DNA from: an uncultured Thioclava sp.
GTDB lineage: Bacteria > Pseudomonadota > Alphaproteobacteria > Rhodobacterales > Rhodobacteraceae
Assembly: GCF_913064665.1 (NCBI RefSeq)
Contig: NZ_CAJYBT010000003.1
Coordinates: 1-64,000, forward strand
DNA length: 64,000 bases
Direction: 5' to 3'
Part shown: positions 50,804 to 60,164 of the stretch, piece by piece
How the letters are laid out: every line of letters starts with the position of its first letter
Position numbering within the stretch: the first letter of the stretch is position 1
Notes under the pieces: model-generated
Databases searched by the model: none
Seen by the model: only the letters and a program-made list of their open reading frames with translations
What the model was told of the DNA's origin: nothing
Position numbers and translations under genes: made by a program

Positions 50804-53745
50804 TGGCTGTCTTTGCGCTCCCACCGGGTGTGGACTTCCCCAAAGAGCTGGTCACCGGTCTACTGGAGCGTATGCAATCGCAGCCGCCAGAGGCCATCGC
50901 GCGCGTTCAGCTTTATCTGAACTCGGGCCGCATGCTGCGCCGCGTTCGCGAAGAATTTCAACGCTCTGGGGCGCGCTATTTGCCGCGCCTACGCCTTGTC
51001 AGCGATTTGGGACAAGACCCGCTTGCAGGCTTGCCGCTTGCGGTATCATCGTTGCGGCGCAAGCTTGAACTGGCGCAATTGGTTGAACAATTGACCCGAG
51101 CCATTCCGGCGTTTGAGGCTGGCTCTAGCCATTTCGCACTGGCCGAGAGCCTCTCTGCACTGATGGCCGAGATGCAAAGCGAAGGGGTTCATCCTGATGT
51201 ACTTGAGGACCTCGAAATTGCGGAGAGCCATGCCGAACATTGGCGTCGCAGTCTTGATTTCATTCGTATCGTCGCGCGCTACTTTGACGACGATGCTGCG
51301 TTGGATTCCGAGGCGCGCCAGCGCCAGATCGTAGAGGCAATCGCGCAGGGTTGGGAAACGCACCCTCCCAAAGATCCCGTTATCGTTGCTGGCTCCACGG
51401 GGTCGCGCGGGGCGACTGCGGCGTTCATGTGTGCGGTGGCGACACTTGAAAATGGCACCATCGTCTTGCCGGGTTTTGATCGCGAGATGACGGATGCCGC
51501 ATGGAAAAGTCTCTATTCCGGCGTTTTTCCGATCGAGGATCACCCTCAGTTTCGTTTTCGCGCGTTGCTGGACAAGATGGATCTGGCTATTGGCGATGTC
51601 GGCGAATGGCGTGACATTGACCCACATGACCGTGCGCGCAATCGCTTGATCTCGCTTGCGTTGCGCCCGGCACCTGTCACGGATCAGTGGCGCAGCGAAG
51701 GGCGCGAGCTTGGTGACCTGCGTGAGGCTTGCCAAGGGCTTACTTTGATCGAGGCGCGCGATCCACGAGAGGAGGCCTTGGCCCTCGCGTTGGTCCTGCG
51801 CGAGGCGGCAGAAACTGGCACGCGCGCCGCGTTGATCACCCCGGACCGCCTGCTTGCGCGTCGGGTGACCTCTGCGCTGGATCGATGGGGAATCATCCCA
51901 GATGACAGTGCCGGCCAACCACTGCAACAAACAGCGCCAGGGCGCTTATTGCGCCATGTTGCATCGTTTCGGGGGCAGGCGCTGACGATTGCTGATCTTC
52001 TGGTGCTGTTGAAGCATCCGCTTTGCGCGACGGGCGCAGGGGCGACCGCGCGCGGTCAGCATTTGCGCCTGACCCGAGACCTCGAACTGGAGCTACGACG
52101 CAATGGCCCGGCGTTTCCCGCGCCCGATGCTTTGCGATCTTGGGCCGAGAAGAAAGCCCAAGATCGCACGGCTTGGGTCGATTGGTTGTCGGGCGTCTTA
52201 GACGGGTTCGCAGCACCAGAGAAAGCGCCTCTTTCCGCGAATGTAGACACTCATTTGGCGTTAACGAGCCTGATCGCCGCCGGTCCCGAAGGCTGCGTTG
52301 AAACCAGCGAGCTGTGGCGCGAAGAAGGTGGGCGTGAGGCGCTTCGTTTGATGCAAGAGTTGCAGCGCGAAGCTGCGCATGGCGGTGAAATCACGCCCTC
52401 GGCCTATGCCGACTTGATCAACCGACATTTGCAAAGCGGGATCGTGCGCAGCGGCATGGCGTCGCATCCGCTGATAGCGATTTGGGGCACGCTCGAGGCG
52501 CGCGCGCAGGGTGCGGAACTACTGATTTGCGGCGGGCTGAATGAGGGAAGTTGGCCCGAAGCCCCCGCGCCTGATCCTTGGTTGTCGCGGCAAATGCGGC
52601 TTGCGGCGGGGTTGTTATTACCCGAACGCCAAATCGGTCTGTCGGCGCATGATTTTCAGCAAGCGCTCGGGTCGAAACGGGTAGTTTTGAGCCGTGCGCG
52701 GCGCGATGCCGAGGCAGAAACGATCCCCTCACGCTGGCTCAACCGCATTTTGAACCTCGTTCAAGGTTTGCCAGATCAGCATGGACCCGACGCGATCGAC
52801 GCGATGCGTAAACGAGGCGTGCGGTGGCTGGAGATGGTCAAAGCCTTTGAAACGCCCCGAACGCAGCTGTCCCCCGCCACACGCCCGTCGCCTAAACCAC
52901 CGGTGCCGCGGCGGCCCAAGAACCTATCAGTTACGGCGGTGCAGACCCTTATCCGCGACCCCTACGCGATCTATGCCAAGCGCGTGTTGCGACTCTTTCC
53001 GCTCGATCCGATGCGCCCGGCGCCTGACCCTCTGTTGCGCGGACAAATCTTGCACGAAATCGTTGAGCGGTTCACCCGAACGCGCGCGGTTGAAGAGACT
53101 GCAGATGCCGCGCGTGATCGGTTGATGGCGATCACGGATGCCGTTCTGGAGGCAGAGGTGCCTTGGCCCAGCACACGACGGATTTGGCGCGCGCGGATTG
53201 CGCGCATCGCCCAGACGTTTAGCGAGGATGAAGTGCAAAGATGGCAATCTGGCACACCCGCCGTGATTGAAGAAAAGGTCACTATTCCACTTGAAAATGA
53301 CGATTTCACGATCACAGCGAAGCCTGACAGAATAGATCTGCTCAGCGACGGGACGGTCCGAATTTACGACTATAAATCGGGCGCGTTGCCAAGCGAAGCC
53401 GAGATCATCGCGTTCAACAAGCAGATGTTGCTTGAAGCCGCGATGGTCGAGCGCGGCGCGTTTGAGGGGCTTGGGGCGCGCACCGTTCGGGAGATGACCT
53501 ATGTGCGTCTTGGCGGTCGCGGCGAGACCCGGGAGGTCAAAGGCAAATCGAAGGATCGCACCGAGACCCCCGACGAGGCTTGGGCGCGATTGCGCGAATT
53601 GGTTGCGCGGTATCAGCGCCCGTCGCAAGGGTTCACCGCGCGGCGCGCCATGCAAAAGACGCGCGACCGTAGCGACTACGACCTACTCTCGCGTTTTGGC
53701 GAATGGGATGTGACCGATAAGCCCGAACCGGAGGAACTTGGATGA
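50803..53745 (+). CDS. addB: Double-strand break repair protein AddB
   Basis: AddB is the second subunit of the AddAB helicase-nuclease that processes double-strand ends for RecA. The 980-residue alphaproteobacterial form contains a degenerate helicase region with LLICGGLNEGSWPEAPAPDPWLS, and a C-terminal RecB-type nuclease with GQILHEIVERFTR, KPDRIDLLSDGTVRIYDYKSG and a YxxQ-like NKQMLLEAAM. The start at ATG 50803 overlaps the murU stop; ATGA coupling to addA follows. Confidence 0.95.
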   Translation: MAVFALPPGVDFPKELVTGLLERMQSQPPEAIARVQLYLNSGRMLRRVREEFQRSGARYLPRLRLVSDLGQDPLAGLPLAVSSLRRKLELAQLVEQLTRAIPAFEAGSSHFALAESLSALMAEMQSEGVHPDVLEDLEIAESHAEHWRRSLDFIRIVARYFDDDAALDSEARQRQIVEAIAQGWETHPPKDPVIVAGSTGSRGATAAFMCAVATLENGTIVLPGFDREMTDAAWKSLYSGVFPIEDHPQFRFRALLDKMDLAIGDVGEWRDIDPHDRARNRLISLALRPAPVTDQWRSEGRELGDLREACQGLTLIEARDPREEALALALVLREAAETGTRAALITPDRLLARRVTSALDRWGIIPDDSAGQPLQQTAPGRLLRHVASFRGQALTIADLLVLLKHPLCATGAGATARGQHLRLTRDLELELRRNGPAFPAPDALRSWAEKKAQDRTAWVDWLSGVLDGFAAPEKAPLSANVDTHLALTSLIAAGPEGCVETSELWREEGGREALRLMQELQREAAHGGEITPSAYADLINRHLQSGIVRSGMASHPLIAIWGTLEARAQGAELLICGGLNEGSWPEAPAPDPWLSRQMRLAAGLLLPERQIGLSAHDFQQALGSKRVVLSRARRDAEAETIPSRWLNRILNLVQGLPDQHGPDAIDAMRKRGVRWLEMVKAFETPRTQLSPATRPSPKPPVPRRPKNLSVTAVQTLIRDPYAIYAKRVLRLFPLDPMRPAPDPLLRGQILHEIVERFTRTRAVEETADAARDRLMAITDAVLEAEVPWPSTRRIWRARIARIAQTFSEDEVQRWQSGTPAVIEEKVTIPLENDDFTITAKPDRIDLLSDGTVRIYDYKSGALPSEAEIIAFNKQMLLEAAMVERGAFEGLGARTVREMTYVRLGGRGETREVKGKSKDRTETPDEAWARLRELVARYQRPSQGFTARRAMQKTRDRSDYDLLSRFGEWDVTDKPEPEELG

Positions 53746-56700
53746 GTCGTGACGAGGCGAGCCAACGGCAAATTCAGGCCTCTATGCCGCGCGATTCTGT
53801 CTGGCTTGGCGCGAATGCGGGCTCGGGCAAAACCAAGGTTCTGACCGACCGAGTCGCAAGGATGCTGCTGAACGGGACCGAGCCGCAGCGGATTTTGTGC
53901 CTCACCTACACCAAGGCCGCTGCCGCAGAGATGCAGAACCGGCTTTTGAAATTGCTTGGCGGTTGGGCCATGATGGAGGAGGTCAAGCTTCGGACATATC
54001 TCGCAGATCTGGGCGAAGAGGGTGTGATCACAGATGAACGCCTTGCTGACGCGCGACGTCTTTTTGCGAAAGCGATCGAGACGCCGGGTGGTCTGAAAAT
54101 TCAAACGATCCACGCGTTCTGCGCCTCGCTTTTGCGCCGGTTTCCTTTGGAGGCTGAGGTGCCTCATGGGTTCAGCGAAATGGATGATCGCGCCGGCGAC
54201 TTGATGCGCGAAGAACTTCTGGAAGAAATTGCGCTTGGCCCGGATCGCGCGGTGCTTGACGCGGTTTTGCTGGCCTATTCTGGCGAAGACCTTGGAGTAA
54301 TTTGTCGCGAAATCAGCCAGAACAGAGCCTTTTTCATTCCAAGCCGTAATCGCTCAGATATTTTCCGCAGCTATGGTTTGCCCGGTGATCTGACGGCGCA
54401 AGCTATCACGAGCCGTGTCTTTGAGGCGGGTGATCTAGAGTTGATCCAATCCGCCGCTCCCGCCTGTTTGGCGAGCAGTGCAAATGACCAGAAACTGGGT
54501 GTCGTATTCTCGCAGATTGAGGCGCTTGATCTGACTGCATTGGAACGCTTGGCCGATGTGATGAACAACAAGGGGACCGCGACGGTGCCGTTTGGCGCCA
54601 AGGGCGACAAACTTTTGACCAAGGCCTTGCAGAACAAGCTTGGGGAGGCGGTCTGCGAGGGGCTCAAGGATTTGGCCGAGCGGGTCGCGGAAGCCCGAGA
54701 AGAGCGACTAGCCTTTGCCGCGGCAGAGCGCAGCCATGTGCTGCATCGGTTCGCACAGATATATCTGCCTCGAATTGCGCGCTACAAAGCGCAACGAGGA
54801 TGGCTTGATTTCGATGATCTGATTGAACGAGCGGCGGCGCTTCTGTCGAATCCCTCAGTCGCGCAATGGGTGTTGTTCAAGCTTGATGGTGGCATTGATC
54901 ATATTCTCGTTGATGAGGCCCAAGATACCAGCCCCGGCCAGTGGCGCGTGATCGAACGGATCGCAGATGAATTCACCTCGGGTCAGGGCGCGCGCGAGGC
55001 GGATCGAACTTTGTTTGTCGTGGGGGATCGCAAGCAGTCGATCTATTCCTTTCAAGGTGCAGACCTTGAGCATTTTGAGGCGATGCAGAGCAACTTTCAG
55101 GCGAAATTCGAAGGTATCGGCGCGACGCTGCGTCCGCTGGAACTGGAACATTCCTTTCGCTCCTCAGCAGCGATTTTGCTCGTTGTTGAGCTCTGCTTTG
55201 CGCAGGGGGCGGTGCAGGGTCTGGGCGGGCCGCCAAACCACATCGCATTTCAGGCGGAGTTGCCGGGGCGAGTCGATCTCTGGCCAGTGGTCGCGCAAGA
55301 GACCCAAAAAGAGGACAGCGACTGGCAAGATCCCGTCGATCTGGTGGGCGAAACCTCGGATACGGTGGTGCTGGCCCGCGCGATTGCGTCTGAAATTCGC
55401 GCAATGATTGATCAGGGCGTCCAAATTCCAGATCGCGATGCACCCGAGGGCGCGCGACCGGTGCATGAGGGCGATTTCCTGATCCTCGTGCGTCGGCGTT
55501 CTGATTTGTTTGCTGAAACCATTCGCGCGTGCAAAGCGGCCAATTTGCAAGTCGCGGGTGCGGATCGCTTGAAACTGGGTGCCGAGCTGGCGGTGCGCGA
55601 TATCCGCGCGCTTCTGGCGTTTCTTGCGACCCCCGAGGATGATTTGTCTTTGGCCGAAGCGCTTCGTTCACCGCTTTTGTGTTGGAGCGAGGCGGAAGTC
55701 TATGACTTGGCGCATGCCCGCGAGGGCTATTTGTGGCAGGCGCTGCGCAAATCTGAAACGCGCCCCGACACGCTCGCAATCTTGCACGACTTGCGCGATC
55801 AAGCGGATTTTCTGCGACCGTTTGAGCTGATCGAGCGGCTTTTGACGCGTCATGCCGGACGTGAGCGGCTATTATCACGGTTGGGTGCAGAGGCAGAAGA
55901 CGGCATCGATGAGCTGATTTCGCAGGCATTGGCCTTTGAACGCAGCGAAGTGCCAAGCCTGACCGGGTTTCTGGGATGGCTCGAGGCGGACGAGGTTGAG
56001 GTCAAGCGCCAGCTAGAAGGGGCGGGACGTGCCATTCGGGTGATGACCGTGCATGGCTCAAAAGGGCTGGAATCCCCGATCGTGATCTTGCCCGATACCG
56101 CGGAGCGCAAACCGAAAAACGATGCCCAAGTGGTGCGCTTGGATGGTGAGGTCGCAGGCTGGAGCGTCACCAAAGAGGCCGCGCCCGATGCGCAACGTCA
56201 AGCGCAACAACGAAGCGCCGCGCAGCGCGAAGCGGAGGCGCTGCGCTTGCTTTATGTGGCGATGACGCGGGCCGAGAAATGGTTGATCGTCGCGGCCGCC
56301 GGCAAGACGGGCGAGGGCGAGGACAGTTGGTATTCGCGCATCGCTGAAGGCATGAAGTTGGCGGGACTAGAGACGGTTTCTGCCTATGGCGCGCCGCTAA
56401 AAGACCTCGGCGAATTGCAGCGACATAGTCATGGCAACTGGCCTGAGGCTTTGGGTGTCCCACATGGCAATACCCGTGATCCATCTGTGATCGAGCTACC
56501 CGATTGGATTTTTCGGCCTGCGCCAAATGTCGTGCAGACCGAAGCGCCTCTTTCACCCTCTGACCTTGGCGGAGCCAAGGCGTTGCCCGGTGAGGGGGCG
56601 CTGCTTGATGAGGAGGCTGCGAAGCAACGTGGGCGTCAATTGCACCTATTGCTCGAACATCTGCCGCAGCGCGATCAAGCCGAGTGGCCCGACGTTGCCC

Positions 56701-57134
56701 ACTCGCTTCTTGGTTATGGGGAGGACGCTCTGCTTTGGGACGAAATAGAGCCTGTTTTGGCCGAAGCTGTTCGCGTTTTGACGGCCCCAAACTTGGCGCC
56801 TTGGTTGGGTGAGAGTGCCTTGGCCGAGGTCGAGATCAGCGCCGAACTGCCCGAGTTGGGTCATCGGCGCATTCATGGCTTCATCGACCGGTTAGTGATT
56901 GATGCGGATGAAATCCGTGTGCTTGATTACAAATCTAATGCCGTGGTGCCCGAAACGCCCGATCAGGTGCCAACCGGGATCGTGCGTCAGATGGCAGCCT
57001 ATCGCGGGGCATTGCGCCTGATCCATCCTGGCATGCCAGTGCGCTGCGCTATTTTGTGGACGGCCTCAGGCGAGGTGATGCCGCTCAGTGACGCACAGCT
57101 TGATGCGTCATTGCGCACACCCCCTGTATCTTGA
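53742..57134 (+). CDS. addA: Double-strand break repair helicase AddA
   Basis: A UvrD/Rep-type helicase with a C-terminal nuclease, 1130 residues. Helicase motifs: GANAGSGKT (23-31), LTYTKAAAAEMQNRL, HILVDEAQDTSPGQ, VGDRKQSIYSFQGAD, HSFRSS, VMTVHGSKGLESPIVILPD, LRLLYVAMTRAEKWLIV. The C-terminal nuclease has GRQLHLLLEHLP and RVLDYKSNAVVP. It overlaps addB by four bases. The size and domain order are normal for alphaproteobacterial AddA. Confidence 0.96.
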   Translation: MSRDEASQRQIQASMPRDSVWLGANAGSGKTKVLTDRVARMLLNGTEPQRILCLTYTKAAAAEMQNRLLKLLGGWAMMEEVKLRTYLADLGEEGVITDERLADARRLFAKAIETPGGLKIQTIHAFCASLLRRFPLEAEVPHGFSEMDDRAGDLMREELLEEIALGPDRAVLDAVLLAYSGEDLGVICREISQNRAFFIPSRNRSDIFRSYGLPGDLTAQAITSRVFEAGDLELIQSAAPACLASSANDQKLGVVFSQIEALDLTALERLADVMNNKGTATVPFGAKGDKLLTKALQNKLGEAVCEGLKDLAERVAEAREERLAFAAAERSHVLHRFAQIYLPRIARYKAQRGWLDFDDLIERAAALLSNPSVAQWVLFKLDGGIDHILVDEAQDTSPGQWRVIERIADEFTSGQGAREADRTLFVVGDRKQSIYSFQGADLEHFEAMQSNFQAKFEGIGATLRPLELEHSFRSSAAILLVVELCFAQGAVQGLGGPPNHIAFQAELPGRVDLWPVVAQETQKEDSDWQDPVDLVGETSDTVVLARAIASEIRAMIDQGVQIPDRDAPEGARPVHEGDFLILVRRRSDLFAETIRACKAANLQVAGADRLKLGAELAVRDIRALLAFLATPEDDLSLAEALRSPLLCWSEAEVYDLAHAREGYLWQALRKSETRPDTLAILHDLRDQADFLRPFELIERLLTRHAGRERLLSRLGAEAEDGIDELISQALAFERSEVPSLTGFLGWLEADEVEVKRQLEGAGRAIRVMTVHGSKGLESPIVILPDTAERKPKNDAQVVRLDGEVAGWSVTKEAAPDAQRQAQQRSAAQREAEALRLLYVAMTRAEKWLIVAAAGKTGEGEDSWYSRIAEGMKLAGLETVSAYGAPLKDLGELQRHSHGNWPEALGVPHGNTRDPSVIELPDWIFRPAPNVVQTEAPLSPSDLGGAKALPGEGALLDEEAAKQRGRQLHLLLEHLPQRDQAEWPDVAHSLLGYGEDALLWDEIEPVLAEAVRVLTAPNLAPWLGESALAEVEISAELPELGHRRIHGFIDRLVIDADEIRVLDYKSNAVVPETPDQVPTGIVRQMAAYRGALRLIHPGMPVRCAILWTASGEVMPLSDAQLDASLRTPPVS

Positions 57135-57159
57135 CGCAGGCCGGGGCGGACCATACGTT
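57131..57159 (+). promoter_or_regulatory. Candidate sigma-70 promoter of trxA
   Basis: TTGACG (57131-57136), 17 bases, TACGTT (57154-57159). Good -35 and spacing but a weak -10; it overlaps the addA stop. Confidence 0.35.
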
Positions 57160-57188
57160 CACACCAACCGAATTTTCAGGAGGCTGAT

Positions 57189-57509
57189 ATGGCTACCGTT
57201 GCTGTTACCGACGCCACTTTCGATGAAGAAGTGCGCAAATCCGACGTTCCCGTCGTCGTTGATTTCTGGGCCGAATGGTGCGGCCCCTGCCGGATGATCG
57301 GTCCGTCGCTTGAAGAACTGTCCGAAGAAATGTCGGGCAAGATCAAAGTCGTGAAGATTAACGTCGATGAAAACCCTGACAGCCCGGCGACGCTGGGTGT
57401 GCGCGGGATCCCGGCGCTGTTCTTGTTCAAGGATGGCGAGGTCGTTTCGAATAAAGTCGGCGCAGCCCCCAAAGCCGCGCTGCAAAGCTGGATCGAATCG
57501 TCGATCTGA
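57189..57509 (+). CDS. trxA: Thioredoxin
   Basis: A 106-residue thioredoxin with active site WCGPC (Trp30-Cys34), preceded by VVVDFWAEW, and the cis-Pro loop [11 protein letters not shown]. It reduces disulfides in cytoplasmic proteins. It is 54 bases after addA and is followed by its own strong terminator, so it may be transcribed both by read-through and from its own promoter. Confidence 0.97.
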   Translation: MATVAVTDATFDEEVRKSDVPVVVDFWAEWCGPCRMIGPSLEELSEEMSGKIKVVKINVDENPDSPATLGVRGIPALFLFKDGEVVSNKVGAAPKAALQSWIESSI

Positions 57510-57528
57510 GCGTTTTGAAACTGCTACG

Positions 57529-57554
57529 AAAGGGCGCCTTCGGGCGCCTTTTTT
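57529..57554 (+). terminator. Terminator of trxA
   Basis: GGCGCC-TTCG-GGCGCC (57533-57548) extended by AAAG/TTTT pairs and followed by six T (57549-57554). The T run overlaps the stop codon of the convergent gene. Confidence 0.9.
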
Positions 57555-58458
57555 ATATCGGCCAGCCGAAATTCTTTAGATGAGCGCGCAGACGCTCTTC
57601 GAATTCAGGGCGGCCTGCGTTCAGCGCGTTGAGTTGTAACAACCAGTAAAGATAACGCGCGACCGGTGGTGTTTGATCGCGGTATTGAAACGCCGTTTCA
57701 AGGCCGTCGCGCGGAACCGAACCTGCGATGTGATGAAACTCTGACTTCGCAAAGAGGATTGCCGGTTTGCGCAGGAAAAACCCCTCAATCGCCAAGGCGC
57801 TGTTCTGCGTGGCGACGAATTGGCATTCGGGCAGCAAGGCTGGCGAGCCGGCCAATTGAAAGTGAAAGCGAGAAAAGCGTGACGCGATCTGCTCAAGCGC
57901 GGCGATCTCGTCAGCTGTGTAAATCTCTTTCGGGTGCAAAGTTGCCACCACGGGCCCCGCATGGCGCGCCAAGACCTCTTCGATCATCTGGATCGGGCTC
58001 ATCGCCTGAAACGAGCGGTGATCGAGCAGCTTGCCCTGCAAGGCGATCAGTGCGAGATCGCGCTCATTCGTCGGGTTTACGCCGGGATAGAGCCTATTTT
58101 TCCATATTCCGAAGAACTTGGCTGCCTCTTGTCCGTCAATTTCATCAGCGTTGAATGCTGCCTTGGCGACGGGCCATTCCCAGCGTTCAGCGCTGTCTTC
58201 AATATGCCAGAACGCGCCGACATAGCTGCGTCGGCAGGTAAGGGCCCGCACATGCGTTGGTGGCTCCATGTGATACAGTGCGTAGCCGGGTTTATTGCGG
58301 GCATCGCGCCGGGCGATTGGGCCGGTTTCATGCAGGCTGACACCCCAATCCACGGCTTTCAAAGCACCGGTCAGACGCGCAAAGAAATTGTGCTGTCCCT
58401 CGCGAACCTGAGAAAGGGTCGTGGGGTCAAGGTAGAGGGAGAGGTGTCGCTCTGTCAT
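57553..58458 (-). CDS. Protein of unknown function, possibly glycan related
   Basis: A 301-residue soluble protein. The C-terminal half (VVATLHPKEIYT, FVATQNSALAIEGFFLRKPAILFAK) recalls the nucleotide-sugar half of capsule-type glycosyltransferases, where a Ser/Ala-rich loop before EGFF-RKPAI lies near the donor. I cannot confirm this. The N-terminal half carries SLYLDPTTLS and a Trp-rich region (SAERWEWPVAKAAFN). No signal peptide. It converges on trxA and is divergent from hslV. Confidence 0.6.
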   Translation of the reverse strand: MTERHLSLYLDPTTLSQVREGQHNFFARLTGALKAVDWGVSLHETGPIARRDARNKPGYALYHMEPPTHVRALTCRRSYVGAFWHIEDSAERWEWPVAKAAFNADEIDGQEAAKFFGIWKNRLYPGVNPTNERDLALIALQGKLLDHRSFQAMSPIQMIEEVLARHAGPVVATLHPKEIYTADEIAALEQIASRFSRFHFQLAGSPALLPECQFVATQNSALAIEGFFLRKPAILFAKSEFHHIAGSVPRDGLETAFQYRDQTPPVARYLYWLLQLNALNAGRPEFEERLRAHLKNFGWPI

Positions 58459-58499
58459 GGCCGGACGCTAGCGCGCGCGGGCGAACCGGGCAAGCGGGG

Positions 58500-58527
58500 T
58501 TGCAGGGCGCGGCTTGCGGCCTCATAT
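58500..58527 (+). promoter_or_regulatory. Candidate heat-shock (sigma-32) promoter of hslV
   Basis: TTGCAG (58500-58505), 14 bases, CCTCATAT (58520-58527), close to the sigma-32 pattern CTTGAA-N13/14-CCCATNT, 23 bases before the hslV ATG. The -35 is only a partial match. Confidence 0.4.
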
Positions 58528-58549
58528 CTGCGATAACACGGAGGTAGTT

Positions 58550-59107
58550 ATGGCAGATGACAAGTTCCCCGGCTGGCACGGCACAACGATCATTGGCGTT
58601 CGCAAAGGGGGCCGCGTGGTCGTGGCGGGCGATGGGCAGGTGAGCCTTGGCCAGACCGTCATCAAAGGCACCGCGCGCAAGGTCCGCAGGCTGAGCCCCG
58701 GCGGGCATGATATCGTTGCGGGTTTCGCGGGATCGACGGCGGATGCTTTCACCTTGCTCGAACGGCTTGAGAAAAAGCTCGAGGCATCACCGGGCCAGCT
58801 GGCGCGCAGCTGCGTCGATCTGGCCAAAGACTGGCGGATGGACAAATATCTGCGCAATCTTGAGGCGATGCTGATCGTGACCGATGGTAAGGATCTGTTC
58901 GTTCTGACGGGTGCGGGCGATGTGCTTGAACCCGAGAATGACATCGCGGCGATTGGCTCGGGCGGGAATTTTGCCTTGGCGGCAGCGCGTGGCTTGATGG
59001 AAGCCGATCTGGACGCCGAGGCCGTGGCGCGCAAGGCGATGGCAATCGCTGCCGATATTTGCGTCTACACCAACGGAAACCTGACCGTGGAGACAATCGG
59101 TGAGTGA
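58550..59107 (+). CDS. hslV: ATP-dependent protease subunit HslV (ClpQ)
   Basis: HslV is the proteolytic chamber of HslUV. The 185-residue protein has a short propeptide ending at Gly11, exposing the nucleophile Thr12 ([20 protein letters not shown]), the [10 protein letters not shown] loop, and the C-terminal [18 protein letters not shown] 58550 has GGAGG. A possible sigma-32 site precedes it. Its stop overlaps the next gene by eight bases. Confidence 0.96.
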   Translation: MADDKFPGWHGTTIIGVRKGGRVVVAGDGQVSLGQTVIKGTARKVRRLSPGGHDIVAGFAGSTADAFTLLERLEKKLEASPGQLARSCVDLAKDWRMDKYLRNLEAMLIVTDGKDLFVLTGAGDVLEPENDIAAIGSGGNFALAAARGLMEADLDAEAVARKAMAIAADICVYTNGNLTVETIGE

Positions 59108-60161
59108 GATCACGAAGGACGATCTGCGCGCTGCAGTCGCCGCCGGTCATCTGAGCGAGGCACAGGCAGCGAGCGTGATGGCGCTGGCCGCCAACCGCAT
59201 CTCCGGTCGTGCCGCCCTCCCGGCAGAGGACGAACCGTTTGAGCTATTTCGCGGTTTTGCCGAGATTTTCGTGACCGTCGGCCTTGCGATCCTGATCACG
59301 GGCTCGTTTGGCTTCTTGCTGTTTCTGGGCGGGCACAGTGGCTATATCTTCCTGATCCCCCTCACCGCACTGTTTGCCGAGTATTTCACCCGCAAGCGCC
59401 GCATGGTGCTGCCCTCAATCCTGCTGACGGTGACGTTGGCGGGCGCGGTTCTGGCGAGTTTCCTCGGCATTCCTGTGCTCGGCATGCGCTTTGTCGCGGA
59501 GGACCCAAGTCTTAACCTCGCGCTGGGCGTCACGGCGTTGGCACTGATTGCGTGGTTCTTGCGCTATCGCGTGCCTTTTTCGATGTTCTTGGTCGGGTTA
59601 TGCGTGCTTGCAATCCTGCTTAACCTTGCCAAGGGGTTGGGACCGAATGTCGAGATGGCGCGGGCGGTCGATATGTTCGATCTTGCGCGCGGCTCGTCAA
59701 TCTCGTTGGCGATGCTGCTGTTTGGCTGTCTCGCATTGGCGGGCGGCATCTGGTTTGATATGCGCGATCCGTACCGGCTGGGGCGGCAATCGGCCTCGGG
59801 CTTTTGGCTGCATGTGCTGGCTGCGCCTGCGCTGGTGAATACCGTGGCGCTGACATTCTACAAGATGGGGCCGGGCACCGGGTATGGCTTGCTTTTGGTG
59901 GCGTTGATCGTGGCCGCGGCACTAGCGCTGATTATCGACCGACGGTCATTCTTTACCGCAGGCATCGGCTATATGATCTTTCTCAGCTTCTATGCGTTTG
60001 GCGATGCCGCCGATCCGCGCAGTTGGTGGGTGGTGCTGATCCTGATCGGGCTGGCGCTGACCGCGCTTGGCTCGTTCTGGACCGAGCTGCGCACCCGCCT
60101 GATGCGCCTGCTTCCACAATTCCCCGGCAAGTCTCGTTTGCCGCCTTATGTTACGGAGTGA
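59100..60161 (+). CDS. Multi-pass membrane protein between hslV and hslU
   Basis: A 353-residue protein starting at GTG 59100 with GGAG upstream. The N-terminal 50 residues are soluble ([27 protein letters not shown]). About nine or ten hydrophobic segments follow between 55 and 335, with a C-terminal [21 protein letters not shown]. It resembles poorly characterised membrane families (DUF2157/DUF4401-like), but I cannot assign it firmly. It overlaps hslV by eight bases and ends three bases before hslU, so the three are one operon; a stress or proteolysis role at the membrane is a guess. Confidence 0.7.
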   Translation: MSEITKDDLRAAVAAGHLSEAQAASVMALAANRISGRAALPAEDEPFELFRGFAEIFVTVGLAILITGSFGFLLFLGGHSGYIFLIPLTALFAEYFTRKRRMVLPSILLTVTLAGAVLASFLGIPVLGMRFVAEDPSLNLALGVTALALIAWFLRYRVPFSMFLVGLCVLAILLNLAKGLGPNVEMARAVDMFDLARGSSISLAMLLFGCLALAGGIWFDMRDPYRLGRQSASGFWLHVLAAPALVNTVALTFYKMGPGTGYGLLLVALIVAAALALIIDRRSFFTAGIGYMIFLSFYAFGDAADPRSWWVVLILIGLALTALGSFWTELRTRLMRLLPQFPGKSRLPPYVTE

Positions 60162-60164
60162 TCC

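Noticed and set aside
51046-51930. A 294-codon open frame on the minus strand
   Set aside because: Antisense to addB, which has clear family motifs throughout.
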